Of a DNA stretch of 64,000 nucleotides, positions 25,128-33,926 are shown piece after piece. Origin of the DNA: Aquimarina brevivitae (GTDB lineage Bacteria > Bacteroidota > Bacteroidia > Flavobacteriales > Flavobacteriaceae); assembly GCF_004216895.1 (NCBI RefSeq), contig NZ_SGXE01000002.1, forward strand, positions 62,001 through 126,000. Reading direction: 5' to 3'. The notes beneath the pieces were generated by a model. The model was not told the DNA's origin, did not search any database, and saw only the letters and a list, made by a program, of their open reading frames with translations. The first letter of the stretch is position 1; the number at the start of each line of letters is the position of its first letter. The translations under genes were made by a program, and so were the position numbers.

Positions 25128-25592
25128 TTATTCATTATTTTGTTCAAACCTATTTCTGTAGATTTTTATTAAGTACTCTAATCTCAAAGCTGTAATATCT
25201 AAATCATTAATAAAAAATTCCATTTTAGAATTGTTAGTATTTACAACTAAATATTCTTTTTGAACCCAAGAAGTATAATTTGGTTTAACGGTAACTTTAA
25301 TATTTAAAATTTCAGACCAAGTAATCAAAAATTCATTTTTGGGAATCAATCCTTTGTTTGATAAGCGTAATTGAACTTTAGGCTCCTGCTTATATTTCTT
25401 TATGTTGTGATAACTGGTATACGAGAATAAGAATAAAAGTAAAAGGGATAAGTACCTTAATCCAAAAAGATTACTAAAAGCAAAATAAAGACATAAAAAA
25501 GATAAGAAAACATTTAAGCCACTCTCTGTTAAGAGTTTTACTTTTGAAATTTTTATAACCGTTTCATTTGGAGCATATCTGTTTCCTTTCAT
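25128..25592 (-). CDS. Small membrane protein, possible PH-like domain
   Basis: A 154-residue protein with two adjacent transmembrane helices (about 26-46 and 47-62) followed by a cytosolic beta-rich part (about 70-154: VQLRLSNKGLIPKNEFLITW, then EYLVVNTNNSKMEFFIND). Two helices plus a strand-rich tail resemble YdbS/bacterial-PH-like proteins. No catalytic residues seen. Base composition is more AT-rich than its neighbours. Function unknown. Confidence 0.5.
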   Translation of the reverse strand: MKGNRYAPNETVIKISKVKLLTESGLNVFLSFLCLYFAFSNLFGLRYLSLLLLFLFSYTSYHNIKKYKQEPKVQLRLSNKGLIPKNEFLITWSEILNIKVTVKPNYTSWVQKEYLVVNTNNSKMEFFINDLDITALRLEYLIKIYRNRFEQNNE

Positions 25593-25620
25593 AAAAATAT
25601 GATTTTTATAACAAAATAAA

Positions 25621-26721
25621 CTACCTAAAAATACTCCAATCGAGCTTTACCGAAAATACATTGGAGTAGATTGCGGCACTTTGGTCACCGATGTCGGTTA
25701 GTGCATAGTCGATAGTGATGCCTTTATATTGAAACCCTACGCCAAAATTAGGTTGAAAACCGATTTCTTCGGAGTCATCAAATTGACGAATGTTTTGAAA
25801 ATTACCTACACCGCCACGTAGAAAAACCAGTTTGTTATAATCCAGTTCAAATCCAAAAGCAGGAGTTGCACTCATGGCTGATGTGGAGATAACGTCATTG
25901 GTTTCCACAAAACGTACAATCATATCTAATTCGGTTTGTAGCGAGAATTTTGAATTTAACTCAAAACTCCTTGCAGCGCCAAATTGAAGTTTAGGTATCG
26001 TTATTTCAGTAGTTTCTGGTAATTCCTGATCTCTGAGCTGAGGAATCTGATCTTCATCAGGGATTCCGTCTCCGTTGAGGTCGCCGACTTCAAATTCTTC
26101 AACGCTCCAGGCATTAAAAGAGGTGGTAATATCTCTTACCATTGCTCCAAATTGCCATTGCTTGTGGGTATACTGTAAGCCAGCATCAAAACCAAATCCC
26201 CAGGAGGAGGCAAAGTCTCCAATTACCCTACGTATTACTTTGGCATTGGCACCAAACCGTAATCCTTCTATCCCTGTGGTTCTTGCATAGGAGAAGGTAA
26301 ACGCATAATCGGCTGCAGAGAAGAGGTTTATCCTTGTATAGTCAATATTACCATCTGCATCTACCAAACTCGTAGTGTCCAAGATGTCATCCACCCCAAA
26401 ACGAATCAATGAAAATCCAACAGCACTTTTTTCGTCTATAGGCATAGCGAAGGCCAAATAGTCGTAGTTGGCGATATTCGCAAAATAGGCTGCGTGCATA
26501 AAGGACGCCTGATTATCTTCTAAGGACAAGAGACCAGAGGGGTTCCAATACCCTGAATTCACATCACCAGTTAGGGCCACCACCGCATTAGACATCCCAA
26601 GGGAACGGGCGTCCACACCTATGTTTAGAAATTCATTAGAATACTTACGTGCAGTTTGCGCAATGGTACATATACTAATAAAGAATAGAAAACTGAATAT
26701 GACTTTTTTCAATTCTTGCAA
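25621..26721 (-). CDS. PorV/PorQ-family outer-membrane protein
   Basis: A 366-residue outer-membrane barrel of the PorV/PorQ family (PorV2-like). After a signal peptide (ending FISICTIAQ), the mature part opens with the family block EFLNIGVDARSLGMSNA, then GYWNPSGL and alternating amphipathic strands to the end. PorV proteins shuttle type IX secretion cargo to the attachment complex; PorV2 paralogues are often outside the main por locus, as here. A loop reads GDLNGDGIPDEDQ (about 205-217), like a calcium-binding loop. The start is TTG: candidates are at 26721 and 26712, and no in-frame ATG precedes the signal peptide. Confidence 0.82.
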   Translation of the reverse strand: MQELKKVIFSFLFFISICTIAQTARKYSNEFLNIGVDARSLGMSNAVVALTGDVNSGYWNPSGLLSLEDNQASFMHAAYFANIANYDYLAFAMPIDEKSAVGFSLIRFGVDDILDTTSLVDADGNIDYTRINLFSAADYAFTFSYARTTGIEGLRFGANAKVIRRVIGDFASSWGFGFDAGLQYTHKQWQFGAMVRDITTSFNAWSVEEFEVGDLNGDGIPDEDQIPQLRDQELPETTEITIPKLQFGAARSFELNSKFSLQTELDMIVRFVETNDVISTSAMSATPAFGFELDYNKLVFLRGGVGNFQNIRQFDDSEEIGFQPNFGVGFQYKGITIDYALTDIGDQSAAIYSNVFSVKLDWSIFR

Positions 26722-26837
26722 TTTTTGGCAAATATCTTACTATTTTTCAATAATATAAACTTTATTTCTTTTTTCATATTGTAATGAAAAGGAATTAGAC
26801 GAAAATTGTTTTCTATTTTTACAAAAAATAACACATT

Positions 26838-27599
26838 ATGGGGTTTAAAAAACATATACCTAACTTAATTACCTTGTTGAATCTGTTTAGTGGATGCATT
26901 GCGGTGCTTTTTGCGGTAAAAGATCAATTGGCACTTGCTGCATTTTTTGTAATGCTAGGTATTGTTTTTGATTTTTTCGATGGGCTAGCCGCAAGGGTAC
27001 TCAAAGTACAGAGTGACTTGGGGTTACAACTAGACTCCTTAGCGGATATGGTAACCAGTGGAGTAGTGCCCGGGATTGTAATGTTTCAGTTGATGACTAG
27101 GGCTTTTGGACAACCGTTTTATGAGTCGGCTGACTCTTGGAATTCTGATGAATTGATCACCAACTTTGATGTGTCTTACGTTTCATTGCTGGGATTTTGT
27201 ATTACGTTAGCCTCCGCTTATCGATTGGCAAAATTTAATATTGATACTCGTCAAACTACCTCATTTATTGGGTTGCCTACACCGGCCAATACGATTTTGA
27301 TTTTAAGTTTACCCCTAATATTGATCTACCAGAATGAAGCCTGGATCAGTGCTATACTATTAAGTCCATACGTTCTTGTTGGTTTAACAGTACTGAGTTG
27401 TTATTTGTTAAATGCCGAAATTCCACTTTTTGCTTTGAAGTTTAAGACCTGGGGTTTTAAGGAAAATAAAGTGCGATACCTGTTTTTGATTCTGGTATTC
27501 GTTTTAATTGCTTTATTAAAGTTTATGGCGGTCCCGGTGATAATTTTAAGTTATATTTTAATTTCAATTTTTACAAATCAGAAATCTGTGGCAAAATAA
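26838..27599 (+). CDS. pssA: CDP-diacylglycerol-serine O-phosphatidyltransferase
   Basis: A 253-residue inner-membrane enzyme that makes phosphatidylserine, the precursor of phosphatidylethanolamine. The CDP-alcohol phosphotransferase signature is complete: DG..AR with G and D..D at the right spacing (DFFDGLAARV, then LGLQLDSLAD, about 47-71). About seven helices follow. The N-terminal KKHIPNLITLLNLFSGC is typical for PssA. It ends one base before the end of the convergent lptB. Confidence 0.92.
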   Translation: MGFKKHIPNLITLLNLFSGCIAVLFAVKDQLALAAFFVMLGIVFDFFDGLAARVLKVQSDLGLQLDSLADMVTSGVVPGIVMFQLMTRAFGQPFYESADSWNSDELITNFDVSYVSLLGFCITLASAYRLAKFNIDTRQTTSFIGLPTPANTILILSLPLILIYQNEAWISAILLSPYVLVGLTVLSCYLLNAEIPLFALKFKTWGFKENKVRYLFLILVFVLIALLKFMAVPVIILSYILISIFTNQKSVAK

Positions 27600-27600
27600 A

Positions 27601-28347
27601 TTACTCATCAAAATTGAGTTTCTTTTTTCTAAGCTCAAAGTTTTGCCCCAGGTACACTTTACGAACCATTTCGTCTTCTGCAAGCTCTTCTGGTTTTCCG
27701 GCTTTTAGGATGCTTCCTTCAAACATCAAATAGGTTCTATCTGTAATAGCCAGCGTTTCTTGTACGTTGTGATCCGTAATTAAAATTCCAATGTTTTTAT
27801 TTTTAAGTTGCGCCACAATACGTTGAATGTCCTCTACCGCAACCGGATCTACCCCAGCAAAGGGCTCATCCAAAAGAATAAAGTTAGGGTCTGTGGCTAA
27901 GGCTCTGGCGATTTCTGTTCGTCGACGCTCACCACCACTCAATAAATCTCCTCTGTTCTTGCGAATATGATTCAAACCAAACTCTTCAATAAGTCCTTCC
28001 ATCTTTAACAGTTGCTCTTTTTTGGAGAGCTTGGTCATTTGCAATACACTAAGGATATTATCTTCTATACTCAGTTTACGAAACACTGAAGCCTCCTGGG
28101 CCAAATAACCAATTCCGTTTTGTGCTCTTTTATACATCGGAAACTTGGTGATCTCTGTACCCTCTAACATAATTTTACCGCCATTAGGCTTTACCAACCC
28201 TACGATCATATAAAACGAAGTAGTTTTTCCGGCTCCATTGGGTCCTAAAAGGCCAACGATCTCGCCTTGATTGACTTCAAGGGAAATCCCCTTAACAACT
28301 TTTCGACCTTTATAGGATTTGATTAAATTTTGTGCTGATAACTTCAT
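27601..28347 (-). CDS. lptB: LPS export ABC ATPase LptB
   Basis: A 248-residue ATPase that powers LPS extraction from the inner membrane. Walker A GPNGAGKT (35-42), the LptB-typical EASVFRKLSIEDNI Q-loop region, signature LSGGERRR, Walker B ILLDEPFAGVDP and switch histidine in LITDHNV are all intact. It lies 77 bp after a carboxymuconolactone-decarboxylase-like gene and downstream of kdsD, so KDO formation and LPS transport are genetically linked here. Confidence 0.95.
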   Translation of the reverse strand: MKLSAQNLIKSYKGRKVVKGISLEVNQGEIVGLLGPNGAGKTTSFYMIVGLVKPNGGKIMLEGTEITKFPMYKRAQNGIGYLAQEASVFRKLSIEDNILSVLQMTKLSKKEQLLKMEGLIEEFGLNHIRKNRGDLLSGGERRRTEIARALATDPNFILLDEPFAGVDPVAVEDIQRIVAQLKNKNIGILITDHNVQETLAITDRTYLMFEGSILKAGKPEELAEDEMVRKVYLGQNFELRKKKLNFDE

Positions 28348-28424
28348 AATTGTATAGACGTCTTTATTTGGGTAGTGTTGCCACTGTGGGGGAACAAAAA
28401 TAATAGATTCAAATCAAATACCTA

Positions 28425-28775
28425 TTATTCTTGCTGTTGTTCCAAAGCTTCCCAAAACTCATAGGCTCTTCTTAAATGTGGGATTACAATTGTACCCCCT
28501 ACCAGAGTAGCAATACCTAGGGCTTCTGTAACTTCTGACTTTGTCAGTCCTTCTTTATAACAGGTTTCGAGATGATAGCGTACACAATCGTCACAGCGCA
28601 GTACGGTAGAGGCGACTAAGCCTAGTAATTCTTTAGTTTTTACATCCAGGGCACCAGCCATAAACGCATTAGTATCAAGATTAAAAATTCTTTTAATAAT
28701 CTTGTTGTTATCCGCTAAGATGCGAGTGTTCATCTTTTCGCGATAATTGTCAAAATCTTCAACAATGTTGCTCAT
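28425..28775 (-). CDS. Carboxymuconolactone decarboxylase-family (AhpD-like) protein
   Basis: A 116-residue all-helical protein of the CMD family. It has the AhpD-type redox site CDDC followed by His (Cys61, Cys64, His68 in RCDDCVRYHLE), which in AhpD supports peroxidase chemistry. Length fits a single CMD domain. The ATG begins directly after the tatC stop with no gap, so it is co-translated with tatC. Physiological partner unknown. Confidence 0.88.
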   Translation of the reverse strand: MSNIVEDFDNYREKMNTRILADNNKIIKRIFNLDTNAFMAGALDVKTKELLGLVASTVLRCDDCVRYHLETCYKEGLTKSEVTEALGIATLVGGTIVIPHLRRAYEFWEALEQQQE

Positions 28776-29609
28776 TTAGCGATACTTTTTTAATTTTTGA
28801 TTTTCTTTTTTCGTCACAAATTTTGTAATAATAATACTTGCCTCGTATAAGATCAAGATGGGGATAGCCACTATAATTTGACTAACAATATCGGGTGGAG
28901 TGATCACCGCAGATAAAATTAGCACAATAACTAGCGCATATTTTCTGTATTTCCTGAGAAACTCTGGTGTGACTAGACCAATTTTTGCCAAGAAATACAT
29001 TACCACAGGCAATTCAAAAATTAACCCACAGGAGATCACGGATGCTCTAAGTATACCGATATAACTGTCAATATCAAATTCATTAATCACTTCTTCACTT
29101 ACCTGATATCCTCCTAAAAAGTTAATCGTTAAAGGTACGATGACATAATACCCAAACAATACACCTAAGAAGAATAACATGGAGCAAATGATAATGAATC
29201 CTTTAGAATATTTACGCTCCTTCTCATACAATGCTGGAGCCAAAAAACTCCAAAATTCATAAAGCACATAGGGGAAAGCAATGATAAAACCAGCTGTTAT
29301 AGAGGTCCAGATGTGTACCGAAAATTGTCCGGCGACTTTTCTGCTTTGAACCGTAAAAGGAAGCTCTTGGAAACATAAACTTTCGTCGAGTCCTAATAGT
29401 TTTGAAATATTGCATAATCCATTATAGGTCGGAAAGTCTGCTTTTCTGGGACCAAAGAGAATCACATCAAAAATAAATTCTTTAGCCACAAATGCGATAA
29501 CTCCTGCAATAAGTACTGCAAGGGTAGAACGGATCAGATGCCATCTTAACTCCTCCAGGTGATCCAAAAATGACATCGCCTGTGGATCTTTAGTTGTTTT
29601 CTTTTTCAT
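28776..29609 (-). CDS. tatC: Twin-arginine translocase subunit TatC
   Basis: A 277-residue inner-membrane protein with six helices and the cytosolic N-terminal SFLDHLEELRWHLIRS block that receives twin-arginine signal peptides. ALYEKERKY and the loop FGYYVIVPLTINFL also fit. The first periplasmic loop is enlarged (about 50-90), with Cys residues (NGLCNISKLLGLDESLCF), as is common in Bacteroidota. It overlaps kdsD by one base (TAATG type). No tatA gene is seen in the window. Confidence 0.95.
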   Translation of the reverse strand: MKKKTTKDPQAMSFLDHLEELRWHLIRSTLAVLIAGVIAFVAKEFIFDVILFGPRKADFPTYNGLCNISKLLGLDESLCFQELPFTVQSRKVAGQFSVHIWTSITAGFIIAFPYVLYEFWSFLAPALYEKERKYSKGFIIICSMLFFLGVLFGYYVIVPLTINFLGGYQVSEEVINEFDIDSYIGILRASVISCGLIFELPVVMYFLAKIGLVTPEFLRKYRKYALVIVLILSAVITPPDIVSQIIVAIPILILYEASIIITKFVTKKENQKLKKYR

Positions 29610-30574
29610 TAAATGATACCTTCTCTCATTAAATCGTGAATATGTACAACGCCGGTATACGCTCCATTATCTTGTGCCAATAATTGCGAAATACCATTTT
29701 CTTCAAGCATTTCCAAGGCGTCAACCGCCATTGCATCATTGGAGATGCTTTTGGGATTTTTAGACATAATGTCTTTAGCTTTTAAACCTTCAAAAGAAGT
29801 GTTTGTTGTTAACATCCGTCTTAAATCTCCGTCGGTAATAATACCAATAATTTCTTGATTTTCCACTACGGCAGTAACCCCTAATCTTTTTTCGGTCATC
29901 TCTACAATTACCTGTTTGATATCTGTCTCTGGAGATACCTGTGGCTTTTGATTTTTGGACGTAATATCGTGTACTCTGAGGTATAGTTTTTTACCAAGCG
30001 CCCCCCCTGGGTGGTATTTGGCAAAATCGTGACTCGAAAACCCTTTGAGATGTAATAAGCAAACAGCTACGGCATCACCCATAACTAACTGTGCTGTGGT
30101 ACTGGTGGTAGGTGCCAGGTTATTAGGGCAAGCCTCCTTTTCTACGTAGGCTTCTAATACATAATCAGCCTCTTGCCCCAGGTAAGAACCTCGATTAGCA
30201 GTGATACCAATTAAGGTGTTTTTAAAGTTCTTAATCAAAGGCACCAGCACTTTAATCTCTGGGGTATTACCACTCTTGGAAATACAAATGACGATATCAT
30301 CATCCAGTATATTACCCAAATCTCCATGTATGGCATCTGCTGCGTGCATAAAAACGGCTGGTGTACCGGTGGAGTTCATTGTCGCTACAATTTTTGAGGC
30401 AATGATGGCGCTTTTTCCTATGCCGGTTATAATAACTCTTCCCTTGGAGTTGTAGATAGCACTCACGGCTGCTGCAAACTCATCGTTGATTAGTGATTCT
30501 AGATAGGCAATAGCCTGAGCTTCTTCTGCAATGGTCTTTTTAGCATAAGAAATGATCGTCTCTTGTATATTCAA
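29609..30574 (-). CDS. kdsD: Arabinose-5-phosphate isomerase (KpsF/KdsD)
   Basis: A 321-residue enzyme that converts ribulose 5-phosphate to arabinose 5-phosphate for KDO synthesis. An N-terminal SIS sugar-isomerase domain (about 30-180: GIGKSAIIASKIVATMNSTG, AADAIHGDLG, SKSGNTPEI) is followed by two CBS domains (about 205-265 and 270-321). HDFAKYHPGGALGKKL is a family hallmark between them. First gene of the kdsD-tatC-CMD-lptB operon, divergent from recQ. Confidence 0.93.
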   Translation of the reverse strand: MNIQETIISYAKKTIAEEAQAIAYLESLINDEFAAAVSAIYNSKGRVIITGIGKSAIIASKIVATMNSTGTPAVFMHAADAIHGDLGNILDDDIVICISKSGNTPEIKVLVPLIKNFKNTLIGITANRGSYLGQEADYVLEAYVEKEACPNNLAPTTSTTAQLVMGDAVAVCLLHLKGFSSHDFAKYHPGGALGKKLYLRVHDITSKNQKPQVSPETDIKQVIVEMTEKRLGVTAVVENQEIIGIITDGDLRRMLTTNTSFEGLKAKDIMSKNPKSISNDAMAVDALEMLEENGISQLLAQDNGAYTGVVHIHDLMREGII

Positions 30575-30815
30575 AATTTGAAAAATTTGCGTATTATCAA
30601 TAAAGATTTTATTATCTTTAAAAATACAAAGGTATAGAATACCGTATGAAAAGTAAATAGCCAGTAAAAAAACCTTTTTAATTTATTGGTTTACGTATAT
30701 TTGTGGGCTTTTTTAAAATTCGAAAACGAAAAATTATTACATCTATTTTTGGGGAAGATAGACGTAATGAAGGTGAAATCTATTTTTAATTGGTATATAA
30801 AAGTGTAACGTTTTA

Positions 30816-33020
30816 ATGAGTTTAAATGAGACCGACTTACAAGATGCTTTAAAAAAGTATTTTGGTTTTAGTCAATTTAGAGGATTACAAGAGGAGGTGA
30901 TCAAAAGTATTCTTAGCAAACAGAATACATTTGTTATTATGCCTACAGGAGGAGGAAAATCATTATGTTATCAGCTTCCGGCCTTAATGTGTCGAGGTAC
31001 AGCAATCGTGGTCTCACCCTTGATTGCGCTAATGAAAAATCAAGTAGATGCTATTCGAAGTATCTCTTCTCAAGAAGGAATAGCACACGTATTAAATTCT
31101 TCCCTTAACAAAACAGAAGTCAAACGTGTAAAAGATGATATCGTCAACGGGGTTACCAAGTTGCTTTACGTAGCACCGGAATCCTTGACCAAGGAAGAGT
31201 ATGTAGACTTTCTTAAAGAGCAGGAAATATCTTTTTTAGCGGTAGACGAAGCCCACTGTATCAGTGAGTGGGGACACGATTTTAGACCTGAGTATAGAAA
31301 CTTACGTAGTATCATAAAACGTATTGGCGAAGATATTCCTATTATTGGATTGACTGCCACTGCAACTCCTAAGGTGCAAGAAGATATTCTGAAAAACTTA
31401 GGGATGAATGATGCTAACACTTTTAAAGCATCTTTTAATCGACCGAATTTATTCTATGAGGTACGACCCAAAACAAAAAATGTCGATGCCGATATCATCC
31501 GTTTTGTAAAACAGAATGCAGGCAAAAGCGGTATTGTGTACTGCTTAAGCCGCAAGCGCGTTGAGGAATTGGCGCAAACCCTAGAAGTAAATGGAGTGAA
31601 AGCAGTACCTTATCACGCCGGATTAGATGCAAAAACACGTGCCAAGCACCAGGATATGTTCTTAATGGAGGATGTAGATGTGGTGGTAGCAACTATTGCT
31701 TTTGGTATGGGTATCGATAAACCGGATGTGCGTTTTGTGATTCACCATGACATCCCGAAAAGTATAGAGAGTTATTATCAGGAAACCGGTAGAGCCGGCC
31801 GAGATGGTGGCGAAGGACACTGTTTGGCGTATTACTCCTATAAAGATATTGAAAAGCTCGAAAAATTTATGAGCGGCAAACCAGTAGCGGAGCAAGAGAT
31901 TGGTCACGCGCTGTTGCAAGAGGTAGTTGCCTATGCCGAAACTTCTATGTCTCGTCGTAAATTTATACTACACTATTTTGGTGAAGAATTTGATGAGGTT
32001 CACGGCGAAGGCGCAGATATGGATGACAATGTTCGTAATCCCAAAAAGAAACATGAAGCCGGCGATGAGGTACAGTTATTACTAGAAGTGGTTAGTAAAA
32101 CTGGCGAAATCTATAAGGCTAAGGAAATCGTGAATACCCTGGTGGGTAAAAGCAATGCGCTGATCCTTTCTCATAAGACCAATGAACAGTCCTTTTTTGG
32201 GCAGGGTAAATCCAGAGAAGATAAGTACTGGATGGCGTTGATACGACAAGTGTTGGTGGCCGGGTATCTTAAAAAGGACATCGAAACCTATGGGGTGATT
32301 AAACTTACAGAAGCCGGAAAATCCTTTTTGGTGAACCCACAGAGTTTTATGATGACGGATGATCACGTATACGCTGATACCACAGATGAAAGTATTATTA
32401 CCGCTAGTAAAAGCGCCAACAAAGGTGGGGCGGATGATAAACTGATCGGAATGCTAAAGGATTTGCGAAAAAAGGTTGCCAAAAAGCTAGGCGTGCCTCC
32501 TTTTGTGGTATTCCAAGATCCGTCTTTAGAAGATATGGCGTTGAAGTATCCGGTAACCATTGAAGAATTAGGTAATGTCCACGGAGTGGGCGAGGGCAAG
32601 GCCAAGAAATACGGGAAAGAGTTTGTGGCCTTTATCGCCAAGTACGTAGAAGAAAATGATATTCTACGACCTGATGATTTTGTGGTGAAGAGTACTGGTG
32701 CCAATAGCGGTCTCAAATTGTATATCATACAAAACGTGGATCGTAAGTTGCCGTTAGACGATATCGCAGCCGCTAAGGGAATGGAGATGAATGACTTTAT
32801 CAAAGAGATGGAGGCTATTGTCTACAGTGGTACCAAGCTTAATATTACCTACTGGATTGACGAAATCCTGGATGAAGATCAACAGGAGGAGATACACGAT
32901 TATTTCTTAGAAGCAGAGAACGATAAAATCGATTTGGCTATTGAGGAGTTTGATGGCGATTATGATGATGAAGAACTGCGCTTATACCGTATCAAGTTTA
33001 TCAGTGAAGTCGCAAACTAA
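30816..33020 (+). CDS. recQ: RecQ ATP-dependent DNA helicase
   Basis: A 734-residue superfamily 2 helicase. Motif 0 GFSQFRGLQ, Walker A GGGKS (45-49), DEAH (144-147), motif VI QETGRAGRDG (322-331), a winged-helix RQC (about 410-520) and an HRDC domain (about 545-625) are visible, followed by a C-terminal tail with FIKEMEAIVYSGTKLNI. The zinc-binding subdomain is unusual: where E. coli RecQ has four cysteines, this one reads TSMSRRKFILHYFGEEF, then GEGADMDDN, with none (about 376-408). A TATATTTG at 30696-30703 may belong to its promoter. Confidence 0.95.
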   Translation: MSLNETDLQDALKKYFGFSQFRGLQEEVIKSILSKQNTFVIMPTGGGKSLCYQLPALMCRGTAIVVSPLIALMKNQVDAIRSISSQEGIAHVLNSSLNKTEVKRVKDDIVNGVTKLLYVAPESLTKEEYVDFLKEQEISFLAVDEAHCISEWGHDFRPEYRNLRSIIKRIGEDIPIIGLTATATPKVQEDILKNLGMNDANTFKASFNRPNLFYEVRPKTKNVDADIIRFVKQNAGKSGIVYCLSRKRVEELAQTLEVNGVKAVPYHAGLDAKTRAKHQDMFLMEDVDVVVATIAFGMGIDKPDVRFVIHHDIPKSIESYYQETGRAGRDGGEGHCLAYYSYKDIEKLEKFMSGKPVAEQEIGHALLQEVVAYAETSMSRRKFILHYFGEEFDEVHGEGADMDDNVRNPKKKHEAGDEVQLLLEVVSKTGEIYKAKEIVNTLVGKSNALILSHKTNEQSFFGQGKSREDKYWMALIRQVLVAGYLKKDIETYGVIKLTEAGKSFLVNPQSFMMTDDHVYADTTDESIITASKSANKGGADDKLIGMLKDLRKKVAKKLGVPPFVVFQDPSLEDMALKYPVTIEELGNVHGVGEGKAKKYGKEFVAFIAKYVEENDILRPDDFVVKSTGANSGLKLYIIQNVDRKLPLDDIAAAKGMEMNDFIKEMEAIVYSGTKLNITYWIDEILDEDQQEEIHDYFLEAENDKIDLAIEEFDGDYDDEELRLYRIKFISEVAN

Positions 33021-33044
33021 GATTACGAATAAATACATAGTAAC

Positions 33045-33072
33045 AAGGCTCCGAGAAATCGGAGCCTTTTTG
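33045..33072 (+). terminator. recQ terminator
   Basis: A perfect 10-bp stem AAGGCTCCGA / TCGGAGCCTT with a GAAA tetraloop and a T run, 25 bases after the stop. Confidence 0.92.
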
Positions 33073-33141
33073 GTTTACTAAGATTTCAATACATTCTACT
33101 CGGCCAGTTCATTACTTGTGTCAGTACTTTTGAATAACACG

Positions 33142-33240
33142 CAAAAGCTACTTCTACCCGAAATAGCTTTTATAAAACACTCTAGTTTATTTTATTCTTG
33201 TAACCCTAACCGATATGTCTCCTTTGTTATTCCAGTAAAA
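33142..33240. repeat. 99-bp direct repeat, copy 1
   Basis: Identical base for base to 36022-36120, at an offset of exactly 2880. It contains the hairpin terminator and the last 17 codons of the LecA-like lipoprotein gene. Confidence 0.95.
33187..33240 (-). pseudogene. 3'-end fragment of the LecA-like lipoprotein gene
   Basis: The minus strand reads FYWNNKGDISVRVTRIK and stop, identical to the end of the intact gene at 36067-36948. It has no upstream frame. It is a recombination remnant, not a gene. Confidence 0.88.
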
Positions 33241-33250
33241 GTCCTAAGCT

Positions 33251-33273
33251 CTGCGAAGTTTGCAACTTCGCAG
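33251..33273. repeat. Hairpin element, TGC-loop type, copy 1
   Basis: Perfect stem CTGCGAAGTT / AACTTCGCAG with loop TGC. The same element with matching flanks recurs at 34225-34247. Confidence 0.85.
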
Positions 33274-33363
33274 TTTTAATTTACAATAAAATAGAACTGT
33301 AGTATCTATTGTATAGAACACTACAGTTTAATAGTTAAAAAGCTATTCACTAATCATAATGTG

Positions 33364-33386
33364 CTTCGAAGTTACAAACTTCGAAG
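33364..33386. repeat. Hairpin element, ACA-loop type
   Basis: Perfect stem CTTCGAAGTT / AACTTCGAAG with loop ACA, identical to 37586-37608. Both are followed closely by AGCGGGT. Confidence 0.85.
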
Positions 33387-33455
33387 AGCACACTTCGCTT
33401 AGCGGGTGTTATTCTATTTCCAGAGGCTGAACCTACAAATTGACTCCTCATAAGG

Positions 33456-33926
33456 TTACATACTTAAATCCGCGCTATCTTGTTTTGCTGAGCGAAGACT
33501 ATTTAATAAAAAATTTCTCCTACTAATCTTTCCTAATAGGTATGAATCTAAACCGACTTGGGAATTTTGCAATCTTTCAAGCTCAATTTTTCTAAACTCT
33601 AAGTTAAAGGAATCCAGTTTAACAATTTTATCATAAAAAACATAATCTTTATTTAGAAGTTCAGGATGTACAAAACATCTATATAAAGAATCTTCTACTA
33701 TAAAATAATTAAAATGAACAATGTTCTCAGAGTAAGGCTCATAGGTATACATTTCATCATTATTAAAATAATACAATTCATAAGTATCATTTCTTACAAG
33801 ACTCCAGTTTCCTTCTATTAATTCAGGGTTTATTTTTTTTATATGGTTGCAAGAAATAAATAGGATAAAAACTATGAAACTTATTATTACTTTAATTTTT
33901 ATAAGGGATAATTTTAACGCTTTCAT
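33456..33926 (-). CDS. Orphan immunity-type lipoprotein
   Basis: A 156-residue lipoprotein of unknown family: signal with lipobox FILFISC (Cys26), then a small beta-rich domain (GNWSLVRNDTYELYYFNNDE). It overlaps the headless frame at 33892-34254 by 35 bp, the arrangement usual for a toxin tip and its immunity gene. Its last residues (QDSADLSM) are encoded by a copy of the island repeat AAATCCGCGCTATC at 33467-33480, so the native C-terminus has probably been replaced. The immunity role is inferred from context only. Confidence 0.6.
   Translation of the reverse strand: MKALKLSLIKIKVIISFIVFILFISCNHIKKINPELIEGNWSLVRNDTYELYYFNNDEMYTYEPYSENIVHFNYFIVEDSLYRCFVHPELLNKDYVFYDKIVKLDSFNLEFRKIELERLQNSQVGLDSYLLGKISRRNFLLNSLRSAKQDSADLSM

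Larger units (their letters stand above)
33073..33455. other. Gene-free left edge of the accessory island
   Basis: No supported gene was found. The stretch holds one copy of a 99-bp direct repeat (33142-33240), two hairpin elements (33251-33273 and 33364-33386) and AT-rich filler. It marks the junction between housekeeping genes and the RHS island. Confidence 0.7.

Noticed and set aside
30768-30809. 13-codon open frame upstream of recQ (MKVKSIFNWYIKV)
   Set aside because: Too short and without supporting signals to call a leader peptide.
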